The notes below the pieces were generated by a model that saw only the letters and a program-made list of their open reading frames with translations, did no database searches and had not been told where the DNA came from. From Anaerolineae bacterium (GTDB lineage Bacteria > Chloroflexota > Anaerolineae > JAAYZQ01): a DNA stretch of 20,673 nt. Made by a program: the position numbers and the translations under genes. This document shows positions 9,618 through 16,497 of the stretch, in pieces. The stretch covers positions 1 through 20,673 of the forward strand of contig JAFGOG010000441.1 in the NCBI GenBank assembly GCA_016926595.1, in the 5' to 3' direction. Within the stretch, counting starts at the first letter, position 1, and every line of letters starts with the position of its first letter.

Positions 9618-11324
9618 CTAAAAGTATCGCCGTAGCCAGTCTTCCAACGTCAACGCGTACCAGAACCGGGACGACTGATGTTTACCATCGAGATAGTCCT
9701 GGTAGTTCTGCCGCAAGCGGTCTTCATCCACAAAACCCAGGTCCGCTGCACGCATGTCCGTCATCAGGCTCCAGACCTGCGCTTGCTCACGCTCGCGCAG
9801 TCCTCGCCTGCTGATAGCTGAAGCCCAGATCTTGCCCTGGAAGTCGAGAACCTTGTTCGGCAGGAAGCCCTGCATCGCATTACGAACGATGTATTTGCGA
9901 CGGTTGGCGTGGAAACTTTGGGTGGTGGGCAGGCTCAAGCTGAACTCGACAAGCCTGTGATCCAGCAGTGGGTGGCGAAGGTCGAGCCCGTATTCGCCGG
10001 CCAGCGTGTCTAGCTGGTTCAAGATGGCGCTGAGCAGCCGGTCTTGCAATACGCGGATCCGCTTGTGCTTGCCAGGCAACATAGTCGGTACGATATTTCG
10101 GCGTGCAAAGTGCTGGCGATACAGGTCGTGATAAGCCGTGCCCAACCATGCCACAGGGGATTGATCCCGCGTATGATACCAGCGCGGAAAGTATTCTACA
10201 AGGATCGGCTGGACAGCACCGAGCCACAGGATCTGAACCAAGCTTTTTTCGGATGACAAAAGATGCAAACGTAGCTGGCGAGCCAATTCCATCCACCGGC
10301 CACCGAGCAACAGGTCAGGGTAAGAGAGGACATCCGCGCCAAAGAGGTGATCTCCACTGGTACCGTCGAAAAGCAGTTGAACGTCGTGTTGGCGGACCGC
10401 TTCAAATGTGACCCGCCACAGTTGTGTATAATAGTGATAAAACGGAGTGGCAGGTGTGGTGCAGATTCCCTCAGGTTCTGACAAAGGCCAGTGTTGATCG
10501 GCACGGATCTCAACCGCCGGCAGACCCAGGTATTCCGAGACGCTGGACCAGTAGACAGTCTCGTCCGACTCGGGCAGCTCGGGTGTCGACCAGGAGAAGG
10601 CCAGGCACTCTACTTCTGGTGTGCGCGTCCGGATGGCGGCAGCCAGAGTAGTCGAGTCGAGCCCACCGCTGAGAGTGACTGCAACCCGCCGGTTCGACAC
10701 ATAACTGGCAACAACCTCAAAAAGAAGCTCGCGACAGGCAGTTGCATACTCCCGGTCCGAAGAGAGGCGGAGGGTAGGCTGTGGTGCGACGGTCCAATAA
10801 CGGTTCACGCGCACCGTCGAATCTGTGATAACCAACTGGCCTCCGGCTTCGATGGCCTGGATATCCGAGTAGAAGGTTTCGCCGGAAAGCGGGGCCTGTG
10901 CGTTGATATGAGCCGTCACCGAGCGGGGGTTGAGGCGGGGTTGATGGGGAAGAACACCAAGAATCGACTCCAGCCGTGTCGCCACCAGTACCCGTGCCCC
11001 ATCGACCTGATAATATAGGCTGTGAAGGCCCATCCGATCTCGGGTGGCCACCAACACCCTTTGCCCGGCATCCCAAAGGAGCCAGGCAAAAGGGCCATCT
11101 GTCATCCTCGCTGCGTCCCCACCGTGACGCAAGTAAAGATGGAGCAGGATCTCGTGATCCGCTGCAGAAGACGGCAGGCCCAAAGACCCTGCCAGCGCCT
11201 CAGCATTGGCGATGAATCCTGCGCTCCAGACACAGCAGACTTGATCGTTGGCTAACCCACACTGATAAAGATCCGACCACTCAGGTGTGGGAAAAGACGA
11301 CCGGTCCCAAGTGAGCAGGGTCAA
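9618..11324 (-). CDS. Lasso-peptide macrolactam cyclase (asparagine-synthetase-like, C protein)
   Basis: A 568-residue homolog of asparagine synthetase B. The N-terminal glutaminase-like fold (about 25-180, with DGPFAWLLWD and RDRMGLHSLYY) lacks the catalytic Cys at position 2, so it should not hydrolyse glutamine, as in lasso cyclases. The synthetase domain has the ATP pyrophosphatase P-loop SGGLDS (219-224) and the downstream FDGTSGDHLFGAD block. In lasso biosynthesis the enzyme adenylates an Asp or Glu side chain of the core and joins it to the new N-terminus. The gene starts at TTG (11324); an in-frame stop lies only a few codons upstream and no good Shine-Dalgarno is visible, so the exact start is uncertain. 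It follows the precursor gene by 44 nt. Confidence 0.92.
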   Translation of the reverse strand: MTLLTWDRSSFPTPEWSDLYQCGLANDQVCCVWSAGFIANAEALAGSLGLPSSAADHEILLHLYLRHGGDAARMTDGPFAWLLWDAGQRVLVATRDRMGLHSLYYQVDGARVLVATRLESILGVLPHQPRLNPRSVTAHINAQAPLSGETFYSDIQAIEAGGQLVITDSTVRVNRYWTVAPQPTLRLSSDREYATACRELLFEVVASYVSNRRVAVTLSGGLDSTTLAAAIRTRTPEVECLAFSWSTPELPESDETVYWSSVSEYLGLPAVEIRADQHWPLSEPEGICTTPATPFYHYYTQLWRVTFEAVRQHDVQLLFDGTSGDHLFGADVLSYPDLLLGGRWMELARQLRLHLLSSEKSLVQILWLGAVQPILVEYFPRWYHTRDQSPVAWLGTAYHDLYRQHFARRNIVPTMLPGKHKRIRVLQDRLLSAILNQLDTLAGEYGLDLRHPLLDHRLVEFSLSLPTTQSFHANRRKYIVRNAMQGFLPNKVLDFQGKIWASAISRRGLREREQAQVWSLMTDMRAADLGFVDEDRLRQNYQDYLDGKHQSSRFWYALTLEDWLRRYF

Positions 11325-11368
11325 GCGTTGTCTTCAGCCAGGGAAGTCGTTACCTCAGACTTTGCCGA

Positions 11369-11518
11369 CTACAAGCCTGCCCATGCGGTCCCAAGCGTAC
11401 CGTCGTCATCGAGATCACCGACGTTTTGAGTGATCTCGACCAGAGTGCCATAGCACTTCAAGTCAGGCCGCTTATATTCCTTGCGCTCGCGAGCCGGTTC
11501 TACTTTTTTCGATTGCAT
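11369..11518 (-). CDS. Lasso-peptide-type precursor peptide (A), 49 residues
   Basis: A short gene read from a strong AAGGAGGAG (11525-11533), 6 nt before its ATG. The peptide begins MQSKKVEPARERKEYKRPD and carries the lasso leader signature: Y15, P18, L20 (YKRPDL), G24 and T30 (LVEITQ), with the family spacing. With the conserved Thr at the penultimate leader position, the core is NVGDLDDDGTLGTAWAGL (18 residues). Asp at core positions 7 and 8 could close the macrolactam ring; position 1 is Asn rather than the common Gly. The core has four Asp and no basic residue, which is unusual. Position between leader peptidase and cyclase genes supports the call strongly. Where the leader is cut and which Asp closes the ring are inferred. 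Confidence 0.88.
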   Translation of the reverse strand: MQSKKVEPARERKEYKRPDLKCYGTLVEITQNVGDLDDDGTLGTAWAGL

Positions 11519-11574
11519 GTCAAGCTCCTCCTTGGGTCACATAAGTTGACAGCCGGAACACTCTTTTACGGCGA

Positions 11575-11599
11575 CTCGGACCTCAGAATGAGTTCCGAG
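11575..11599 (-). other. Hairpin between leader-peptidase and precursor genes
   Basis: On the minus strand CTCGGAACTCA and TGAGGTCCGAG form an 11-position stem with one mismatch and a 3-nt loop, 22 nt after the leader-peptidase stop and about 57 nt before the precursor ATG. It has no U-run. It may be an RNA-processing or stabilising element that raises precursor mRNA relative to the enzyme genes. Confidence 0.45.
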
Positions 11600-11620
11600 C
11601 CAACACTCTGCACGCCTCCG

Positions 11621-12100
11621 TCATTGGGATGCCTGCGTGCGCATCAAACGTGCAAAATCATGCACGCGACCATGATCCTCGCCAACGACCTGTTCATTCA
11701 CTTCGAGCCACGCGTGCGCCGAGATCGTGCCGCACCCCCGACGAACGCCGATTTGCAGCTCGGTTGGCACGCCGCGCTGGTAGAGCAAGCGCTGCAGCAC
11801 CAGCGACCGCGAGAGGCAGCGCGTGGTCAGCAGGTGATGCCGCCGCGCCAGGTCGACGAGCCGGCCAAGATGGACAGCCGTCGCCGCCACATCCACGGAG
11901 GGCAGGCTTGCGGGAGAGTGACGTACCGGCACCAACCACGCTTGCACGCGTGGAAAGGAAAACACGTGCAAGCTCAACTCTGTGATCAACAGCAGCCACC
12001 ATGCGCTCCCGGCAATCCACCAATCGTGCCGCGAGAATGTGCGTAACCGCCGCAGCCTAGCCCGGGATAATCGAAACAAGCTCATGTGCACACAACGCAT
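11621..12100 (-). CDS. Lasso-peptide leader peptidase (transglutaminase-like, B2 protein)
   Basis: A 159-residue protein of the transglutaminase-like lasso B2 family. A hydrophobic N-terminal stretch (about 27-48) is followed by the catalytic core: C95 in TTRCLSRSLVLQRLL, then H129 in SAHAWLEV and D142, with the Cys-His-Asp spacing seen in McjB-type proteases. It cuts the leader from the precursor, working with the free RRE encoded just upstream. The gene overlaps the RRE gene by 44 nt if it starts at 12100 or 29 nt if it starts at the next ATG (12085, MSLFRL); neither has a clear ribosome site, so translation is probably coupled. Length is normal for a split B2 protein. Confidence 0.9.
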   Translation of the reverse strand: MRCVHMSLFRLSRARLRRLRTFSRHDWWIAGSAWWLLLITELSLHVFSFPRVQAWLVPVRHSPASLPSVDVAATAVHLGRLVDLARRHHLLTTRCLSRSLVLQRLLYQRGVPTELQIGVRRGCGTISAHAWLEVNEQVVGEDHGRVHDFARLMRTQASQ

Positions 12101-12338
12101 CGATCAGCGCCAATAGATCGCGCTGAAGCTCGTCTTCTGCCACATCATATTCCGTAAGCAGCGCCGCCAAGATCTGGTCCATGGTCATGTTCTCATTGAG
12201 TGCAGACCATACGTACGTGCCGATCTCGTCGAGCCCATAGTACTGGCCCGTATGCAGATTGAGGAGCACTGCCTCGCCGGCAACGTCCTGAAACAGCACA
12301 TCTTCAGATAGGATGACTCTATCGCTGAGTGTCGACAC
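12057..12338 (-). CDS. PqqD-like RiPP recognition element (lasso B1)
   Basis: A 93-residue stand-alone PqqD-family protein. It shows the beta strands of the fold (VILSEDVLFQDV, EAVLLNLHTGQYYGLDEIG, residues 8-41), the TYVWSAL helix and the DELQRDLLALIDALCAHELV C-terminal helix. In lasso pathways such proteins bind the YxxPxL leader motif and present it to the B2 protease. The start is GTG (12338), behind a weak GGATAGG; no ATG alternative exists. It is the first gene of the operon and overlaps the leader-peptidase gene. About 130 nt of structured 5' leader separates it from the promoter at 12474-12502. Confidence 0.92.
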   Translation of the reverse strand: MSTLSDRVILSEDVLFQDVAGEAVLLNLHTGQYYGLDEIGTYVWSALNENMTMDQILAALLTEYDVAEDELQRDLLALIDALCAHELVSIIPG

Positions 12339-12406
12339 CGCCTATCCACTCGAGAATCGGTATTTCAAGGAACACGTACCATTGGCAAGCTCGCGACGAA
12401 AGACAA

Positions 12407-12451
12407 GAAGCCGATTGATGCCTCTGTACACCGCGCACTCGCGGCGGCTTC
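12407..12451 (-). promoter_or_regulatory. Structured 5' leader of the lasso operon
   Basis: Just downstream of the promoter on the minus strand, a perfect outer stem GAAGCCG (12445-12451) / CGGCTTC (12407-12413) contains a second perfect stem CCGCG/CGCGG (12440-12444 with 12431-12435), loop AGTG, directly next to the outer arm. Such a folded leader could control expression; no known riboswitch is recognised. Confidence 0.45.
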
Positions 12452-12473
12452 TTGCTCCCGAGCGACCGGGTGC

Positions 12474-12502
12474 ATTATATCAGAGAGCACTCTGTTTGTC
12501 AA
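12474..12502 (-). promoter_or_regulatory. Consensus promoter of the lasso operon
   Basis: On the minus strand: TTGACA (12502-12497), exactly 17 nt, TATAAT (12479-12474), a full sigma70 consensus. The spacer contains CAGAG/CTCTG inverted half-sites (12481-12485 and 12490-12494), a possible operator. Confidence 0.85.
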
Positions 12503-12804
12503 TCTGGTCTTTGGACGAAATGATGGATGGGGACATATTGTTCACGCCAGGGACTGGTGGGATGGGAGCTTGCTCTGTTGTCGACCGGAGAATGCAACGA
12601 TCAAGTGAGCGACATGGTGGCCATACTGGGGCGTGCAGCCTCTTGTCGCGGCCAAGATGGTGACAACTCTTATCAATTTCTAGCCACAATTTGACTGCGT
12701 TCCAAATGAACTCTGATATATATAATGAGGCAGGCAGTATAGTCGTGTCTACATAACGGGCCTGCGGAGAATACTTTATTAGCTTTTTCAAGAAGGAGAA
12801 CTAG

Positions 12805-15153
12805 ATGCGAATTACAACGGTAACCCGAATCATTCCGATACTCACCCTGGTCGCCCTACTCGTGCCATTGGGAATACCAGCTCGCCTGGAAGCACAGGGG
12901 GGGGTGTACGTTTATTTCCCCAGTGCGATTCCCAGCGACATGCCGAACGACGGACGCATGTTATCGCTGGGTGGTGTTCCGCTCAAAACTCTTGCCGGGC
13001 AGACGATGGGCCTGGTCTTTATGGTGCCTGAGGGAAGCCATTCCTTTGAAATAGGCTTCTTTGACGGCGACAGTGGGAAGAATGCCGCGGGCGCACTGAA
13101 CCCGAGCGGCGGACATTGGGATCTGGGGACGTCACAGCTCGTGTATGAGCTGTTCGCCGACCCGCTGAACGAAGGTCTCGATCAAAACCCGAATCTCGCA
13201 CCCATCGCTACCTTTTACGGAAATGACGCCAACGTCCCTCCTGCCGGCGGACTCTGGTCGGCATCCACTCCGACAATGAACGACAATGCATGGTGGACTG
13301 CCACGATTGCAACATCGGAGGAAGCCTTATCGCCGAGCGGTCACTTTTTTTATCACATGAGAGTATCCCTCAGCAATCCGAATTCCAATACGGTGACAAA
13401 CTTTAAGGTGCGCACGACGGCGGCGGTTATGCTGCATCACAGCACCGCGTGGGGGTTCGAAGGTGCTGTTCGCCAACCACAAAACGATCTGCCGGTTATC
13501 TATCCGGATTGGAACGGAGATTGGCCGCTAGCCGGGTCTGATTTCTGGCTAACGACTCCCACCACGTATGATGGCACCTGGTCTTTCTTTCTTGACGTCC
13601 GACAGCCCAGAACAGAGCTGTCAGTGTGGGATGGGGACTTTGACCTGGGAACGGCAGGTCTGGTGGGCAAACCGTCGGGTGTGCCCATTGCAGCCTGTGT
13701 AGATAGTGACGATTTGAACACACCTGACGGATTCTTGCCACCATGGGCTGCAGGTACAGTTGCCGTGCCGGAGGGCGCGCAGGGAAGCGGCCTACCTCGG
13801 GAAGATAACGACCTCGACGTGTTCCGCCGCCCTGGCTGCATCGCGTTGCATCTCACCGATCCGCTTGGTAACGTCTACATGGATAATAACCCCTCAGGGA
13901 ACATGGAATGGGAAGCCTTCTCCCTGACGTCGGGTCCGGCGGCGACAGCGGCCGATGCCGACTATGGGCCACCAGCTTCGGGAGTGTCGGGTGATGGAGT
14001 GACCTTTGTCACCACGGATCCCCTGCCGATGGGGGTGTGGCGGTTGGACATCACCGGCTTGGATCTGTCGAATCTGAACTTCCTGAAGCTCCCTGTTTTT
14101 ACGCTGGGTGTATGTGAGGATGGAAGCCTTTCGTGTTACACGGTGCTGCGGCCGTTTTTGGTCGGCGACACGGTCTGGTATGACGCTGACGGCAACGGCG
14201 TTCAGGACGCCGGCGAGCTCGGCATCGAAGGTGTGATCGTCAACCTGCTCAGCTCGAATGGCTATGTCATCGCGACTACGACGACCAATCCCGACGGCCA
14301 CTACGAGTTCGAGGTCGACGCCGGCACCTACACCGTCCAGGTCGTCCCCCCCGCTGGCCTGCAGCAGACCTTCGACCCCGATGACACTGCCGACAATCAG
14401 CACACGTCCACCGTCGTCGACGACAACGTCCTGACCTACGACTTTGGCTACGCGGCGCCGACCTCCATCGGCGACCTGCTGTGGCGCGATAGCAATGCGA
14501 ACGGCGTCTTTGAGCCGGAGGTGGGCGAGCTGCCGCTGGCGGGCGTGCTGGTCGATCTGTACGACGCGGTCGGGAATTGGGTCGCCAGCCAGACGACGGG
14601 CGCCGACGGCGCGTACCTGTTCGAGGGACTGGCGCCGGGCGCCTACACGGCCGTGATCGCCGGCGGGATTCCGGGCGACTACCAGCAGACGTACGACTGG
14701 GACGGCACGCTCGACGGGCAGACGGCCAAGGGGCTGGCGGGTGGCGAGGATTTCCGCGAGGCGGACTTTGGCTACCGGCCGGCCACGTCGCCAGGCACGG
14801 GCACGCCGGGCTATTGGAAGAATCACCCGGAGGCGTGGCCGGTGGGCGTGATCACGATCGGCGGGGTCGACTATTCGGTGGACGCGGCCATCGCGACGAT
14901 GAACGCCAAGAGCGGCCAGGACAAGACGTACGACCTGTTCCGGGCACTGGTGTCGGCCAAGCTGAACGTGGGCCTGGGCAATGAGTCGAGCTGTATCGTG
15001 GATTGGATCAGCCAGGCTGACGCGTGGATGGGCCAACACCCGGTAGGGAGCGGGGTGAAGGCTAGCAGCAGCGCGTGGCAAGAGATCGCAGGCGCCTACA
15101 CCACACTGGACGAGTATAACAACGGACTGCTGTGCGCCCCGCATCGGGGCTGA
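12805..15153 (+). CDS. Secreted multi-domain protein with SdrD B-like repeats, paralog of the 5131-7452 product
   Basis: A 782-residue exported protein. Residues 1-31 are a Sec signal peptide (basic start, then IIPILTLVALLVPLGIPARLEA). Residues about 32-435 are the domain shared with the product of 5131-7452 (GFFDGD, SPSGHFFY, TTYDGTW, VWDGDFD, PSGNMEWE, ITGLDL). Two SdrD B-like/Cna-B-type domains follow at 453-550 (VGDTVWYDADGNGVQDAGE) and 553-660 (IGDLLWRDSNANGVFEPEVGE), each with the Asp/Asn-rich calcium-type loop and a DFGY end. A C-terminal module starts at GYWKNH (669-674). No cell-wall sorting signal is visible. The ATG follows AAGGAG by 7 nt. The gene is divergent from the lasso operon. 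Surface or matrix role is likely; function unknown. Confidence 0.88.
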   Translation: MRITTVTRIIPILTLVALLVPLGIPARLEAQGGVYVYFPSAIPSDMPNDGRMLSLGGVPLKTLAGQTMGLVFMVPEGSHSFEIGFFDGDSGKNAAGALNPSGGHWDLGTSQLVYELFADPLNEGLDQNPNLAPIATFYGNDANVPPAGGLWSASTPTMNDNAWWTATIATSEEALSPSGHFFYHMRVSLSNPNSNTVTNFKVRTTAAVMLHHSTAWGFEGAVRQPQNDLPVIYPDWNGDWPLAGSDFWLTTPTTYDGTWSFFLDVRQPRTELSVWDGDFDLGTAGLVGKPSGVPIAACVDSDDLNTPDGFLPPWAAGTVAVPEGAQGSGLPREDNDLDVFRRPGCIALHLTDPLGNVYMDNNPSGNMEWEAFSLTSGPAATAADADYGPPASGVSGDGVTFVTTDPLPMGVWRLDITGLDLSNLNFLKLPVFTLGVCEDGSLSCYTVLRPFLVGDTVWYDADGNGVQDAGELGIEGVIVNLLSSNGYVIATTTTNPDGHYEFEVDAGTYTVQVVPPAGLQQTFDPDDTADNQHTSTVVDDNVLTYDFGYAAPTSIGDLLWRDSNANGVFEPEVGELPLAGVLVDLYDAVGNWVASQTTGADGAYLFEGLAPGAYTAVIAGGIPGDYQQTYDWDGTLDGQTAKGLAGGEDFREADFGYRPATSPGTGTPGYWKNHPEAWPVGVITIGGVDYSVDAAIATMNAKSGQDKTYDLFRALVSAKLNVGLGNESSCIVDWISQADAWMGQHPVGSGVKASSSAWQEIAGAYTTLDEYNNGLLCAPHRG

Positions 15154-15188
15154 GTTTCCCCGCCACCAATGGGGCGAGGTATGACAAG

Positions 15189-15225
15189 GCGGGAGGTCCT
15201 ACCCCGGGACCTCCCGTCGCCTTTA
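15189..15225 (+). terminator. Terminator of the secreted protein gene
   Basis: A 9-bp perfect stem GGGAGGTCC (15191-15199) / GGACCTCCC (15207-15215) followed by GTCGCCTTTA, 35 nt after the stop codon. The T-run is short, so the strength is uncertain. Confidence 0.65.
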
Positions 15226-15249
15226 GAACGGCGGAGGGGAGGAATGGGA

Positions 15250-15627
15250 ATGGGGCGGATCCTGGTGCTGAGTGAGGCGCGCGGCAGGGTAGACGAGGTG
15301 GAGGCGGCACTGGTCGCGCGTGGGTACCAAGTGCGCGTGGTGCCGGCCAACAGGCGAGGGGTCGCGGACGTGGGAACGTTCTGGCCCGACCTGGTGCTGG
15401 TGCACTTTGACGGGCGCGCGCGGGTGGATCTGGTGTCGGCGGTGCGAGGGCGATTGGGCGTGCCGCTGATGGTGTGGGCCAACTGCCAGGATCGGGAGGA
15501 CGCGGTGCGCGCGCTGCAACAGGGGGCGGATGATTACGTGGGTGGGCAGGTGGCGGTGGAAGAGTTGGCGGCGCGGGTAGGGGCGCAGTTGAGGCGAGTG
15601 AGGTGGTCTTGTCCACATCCGACTTGA
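15250..15627 (+). CDS. Degenerate receiver-domain protein
   Basis: A 125-residue stand-alone protein with the fold pattern of a response-regulator receiver (MGRILVLSEARGRVDEVEAAL, WPDLVLVHFDG, VPLMVWANCQD, ALQQGADDYVGG). Its active site is lost: the phosphorylated Asp is replaced by H52 (VLVHFDG for LLDVMMPG), the conserved Thr/Ser by A77 and the conserved Lys by G99. It still resembles the next gene's receiver (GADDYV in both). The start at 15250 lies 7 nt after GGAGGGGAGG (15233-15242); the ATG at 15244 is too close to that site. It cannot be phosphorylated in the usual way and may act as a protein-binding partner. The next gene's promoter overlaps its 3' end. Confidence 0.75.
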   Translation: MGRILVLSEARGRVDEVEAALVARGYQVRVVPANRRGVADVGTFWPDLVLVHFDGRARVDLVSAVRGRLGVPLMVWANCQDREDAVRALQQGADDYVGGQVAVEELAARVGAQLRRVRWSCPHPT

Positions 15628-15652
15628 CAAGGTGAAGTAGCCCGTCTATAAT
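15624..15652 (+). promoter_or_regulatory. Consensus promoter of the response regulator gene
   Basis: TTGACA (15624-15629), 17 nt, TATAAT (15647-15652): full sigma70 consensus. The -35 overlaps the stop codon (15625-15627) of the preceding gene, so the response regulator has its own promoter. The leader is about 45 nt. Confidence 0.85.
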
Positions 15653-15702
15653 GGGGGCAGGTTCCCCGGTGCTCGACCCCTGGGGGGCTGAGGAAAGGGA
15701 GA

Positions 15703-16395
15703 ATGCCGCCAAAGCTGTTGGTTGTGGATGACGACGACGGGCTCCGGCTCCTGCTGCAGACGACGCTGCCGCGGGAGGGCTACCAGGTCCTGACGGCCAG
15801 CACTGGCGTGGAAGGGATGCGTCTCCTCTTTAGCCAACAGCCAGATCTGGTGCTGCTCGACGTCATGATGCCCGGCATGGACGGGTGGGAGATGCTGGAG
15901 CGGATCCGCGAGGTGTCGACGGTGCCGGTGATCATGCTGACGGCAGTGGACGGCATACCCCAGCGCGTGCGCGGGCTGACGCGGGGGGCGGATGATTACG
16001 TGGTCAAGCCGTTCCACCGCGACGAGCTGGTGGCGCGCATCGAGGCGTTGCTGCGGCGGGCACAGACGCCGTCGGCAGAGGTGTCACAGATTCTGTCGTT
16101 CGACGAGGGCAGGCTGGTGATCGACCCACTAGCACGGCGGGTGACGGTGGGCGGGCAGGAGGTGCGCCTGACGCCGACGGAGTATCGCTTTTTACTCTAC
16201 CTGGCGCAGAACGCCGGCCGGGTGCTGTCGTACGGCCAGATCCTCGACAATGTGTGGGGCGCGGACTATGAGGGCGGCGACAAGAATGTCAAGGTGTACG
16301 CAGTGTATCTGCGGCGCAAGATTGAGGAGGATCCACAGAATCCCAGGTACGTGCTGTCCGAGTGGGGGGTAGGCTATTACATGCCCAAGTTGTAA
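15703..16395 (+). CDS. OmpR/PhoB-family response regulator
   Basis: A 230-residue two-domain regulator. The receiver (1-120) has the acidic pair D10/D11, phosphoacceptor D53 (LVLLDVMMPGMDG), T80 and K102 (VVKPF), all intact. The winged-helix DNA-binding domain (about 130-228) shows LTPTEYRFLLYLAQNAGRVL, the NVWG turn, NVKVYAVYLRRKIEED and the closing GVGYYM. It starts at ATG 15703 after GGAAAGGGAG. It should bind direct-repeat DNA when phosphorylated by a histidine kinase, but no kinase gene is in the window, so the partner is unknown. The neighbouring degenerate receiver may be a duplicated, inactivated relative. Confidence 0.95.
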   Translation: MPPKLLVVDDDDGLRLLLQTTLPREGYQVLTASTGVEGMRLLFSQQPDLVLLDVMMPGMDGWEMLERIREVSTVPVIMLTAVDGIPQRVRGLTRGADDYVVKPFHRDELVARIEALLRRAQTPSAEVSQILSFDEGRLVIDPLARRVTVGGQEVRLTPTEYRFLLYLAQNAGRVLSYGQILDNVWGADYEGGDKNVKVYAVYLRRKIEEDPQNPRYVLSEWGVGYYMPKL

Positions 16396-16442
16396 GGGGA
16401 AGAGGGGATTGGGTATCAGGGAATCGGGGCATCAGGGCACGG

Positions 16443-16467
16443 GGTCCGCGGAAGCGGGCCTTTTTTT
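16443..16467 (+). terminator. Rho-independent terminator of the response regulator
   Basis: Stem GGTCCGC (16443-16449) / GCGGGCC (16454-16460) with one G-U pair and GGAA loop, followed by seven T (16461-16467). It lies 48 nt after the stop codon, between convergent genes. Confidence 0.9.
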
Positions 16468-16497
16468 GTGGGAGCGTGTCGTGACCCATCCAGGGGC

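Larger units (their letters stand above)
12339..12804. other. Divergent regulatory region between the lasso operon and the exported protein gene
   Basis: This 466-nt gap has no convincing gene. It contains the operon promoter and folded leader (12407-12502) and, on the plus strand, a weaker promoter for the 12805 gene: TTGACT (12691-12696) with GATATA or TATATA around 12715-12726. Bases 12503-12690 show nothing recognisable; a reverse frame there (12480-12791) would cover the consensus promoter and is not believed. Confidence 0.6.

Noticed and set aside
9618..11324. Ordinary asparagine synthetase
   Set aside because: No Cys at position 2 for glutamine hydrolysis, and the gene lies among lasso precursor, RRE and leader-peptidase genes.
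12480..12791. Possible 103-residue protein on the minus strand upstream of the lasso operon
   Set aside because: It spans the consensus operon promoter, resembles no family and has no convincing ribosome site.
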